Origin: CAG-826 sp964504595 | GTDB taxonomy: Bacteria > Bacillota_I > Bacilli_A > RFN20 > CAG-826 | NCBI GenBank assembly: GCA_964504595.1 | Contig: CAZDEE010000034.1 | Coordinates: forward strand, 1 to 6,074 | Direction of reading: 5' to 3' | Length of the DNA: 6,074 nt | In this document: positions 6,012 through 6,074 of the stretch, in pieces | Numbering within the stretch: the stretch's first letter is position 1 | Layout of the letters: every line of letters begins with the position of its first letter | Notes under the pieces: model-generated | The model's input: only the letters and a program-made list of their open reading frames with translations | What the model was told of the DNA's origin: nothing | Databases searched by the model: none | Made by a program: the position numbers and the translations under genes

Positions 6012-6041
6012 ATCGAAATTCTAAATTTTGATGGTTTTTTT
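6007..6041 (+). terminator. Strong rho-independent terminator
   Basis: A 14-bp stem (6007-6020 with 6024-6037, one G-U pair at 6015/6029) closes a CTA loop. Its core AACCATCGAAATT pairs with AATTTTGATGGTT. Seven T residues (6035-6041) follow on the plus strand and no matching T-run exists on the other strand, so it works rightward only. It most likely ends the transcript of the gene at 5082. Confidence 0.88.
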
Positions 6042-6074
6042 ATTTAATTTTTAAAGTCTTTTTATAAGAACCAC

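Noticed and set aside
1..6074. Mollicutes-type code with TGA as tryptophan
   Set aside because: All genes read through without in-frame TGA, and tryptophan is encoded by TGG. None of the five genes ends in TGA, but five stops are too few to conclude anything.
1..6074. CRISPR array, tRNA, rRNA or known riboswitch
   Set aside because: No regularly spaced long repeats, tRNA cloverleaf features, rRNA-like sequence or recognised riboswitch core was found on either strand by reading.

Overview
This is an AT-rich window (well over two thirds A+T by eye) with strong AGGAGG-type ribosome binding sites, TAA or TAG stops, and TGG as the tryptophan codon. It looks like a low-GC Gram-positive bacterium (Bacilli, Erysipelotrichia or a relative of the Mollicutes). 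The sequence alone does not fix the genus, and there is no sign of TGA being read as tryptophan.

Layout. Positions ~18-1779 hold an apparently complete insertion sequence of the IS1634 group. Its 560-residue DDE transposase reads leftward, and each end carries two copies of an AGAGTAATA-like repeat pointing inward. Positions 1780-2123 are non-coding: an A/T hairpin, a quiet stretch, three TTAGTA-headed 11-bp tandem units, and an extended -10 promoter. Positions 2124-4848 form a tight rightward three-gene operon: a Fic-fold protein whose catalytic motif is destroyed (KPFDFFSEE where HPFxDGNGR is expected) and which ends in a winged helix-turn-helix; a 78-residue single-pass membrane protein; and the radical-SAM haem chaperone hemW, which overlaps the membrane-protein gene by 20 bp. 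Positions 4849-5081 are non-coding and carry a 20-bp perfect palindrome and a promoter. Positions 5082-5957 encode a membrane-anchored extracytoplasmic protein of unknown function. A small hairpin and a strong intrinsic terminator (6007-6041) follow.

How the genes may work together. The operon pairs a likely non-enzymatic Fic/winged-helix protein, plausibly a DNA-binding regulator or adaptor, with an unknown small membrane protein and hemW. The phased repeats next to its promoter are a natural candidate for autoregulation, but this is inference. The most noteworthy item is the Fic pseudoenzyme: family features on both sides of the motif are kept while the catalytic residues are gone. I found no CRISPR array, RNA gene or recognisable defence or toxin-antitoxin system.
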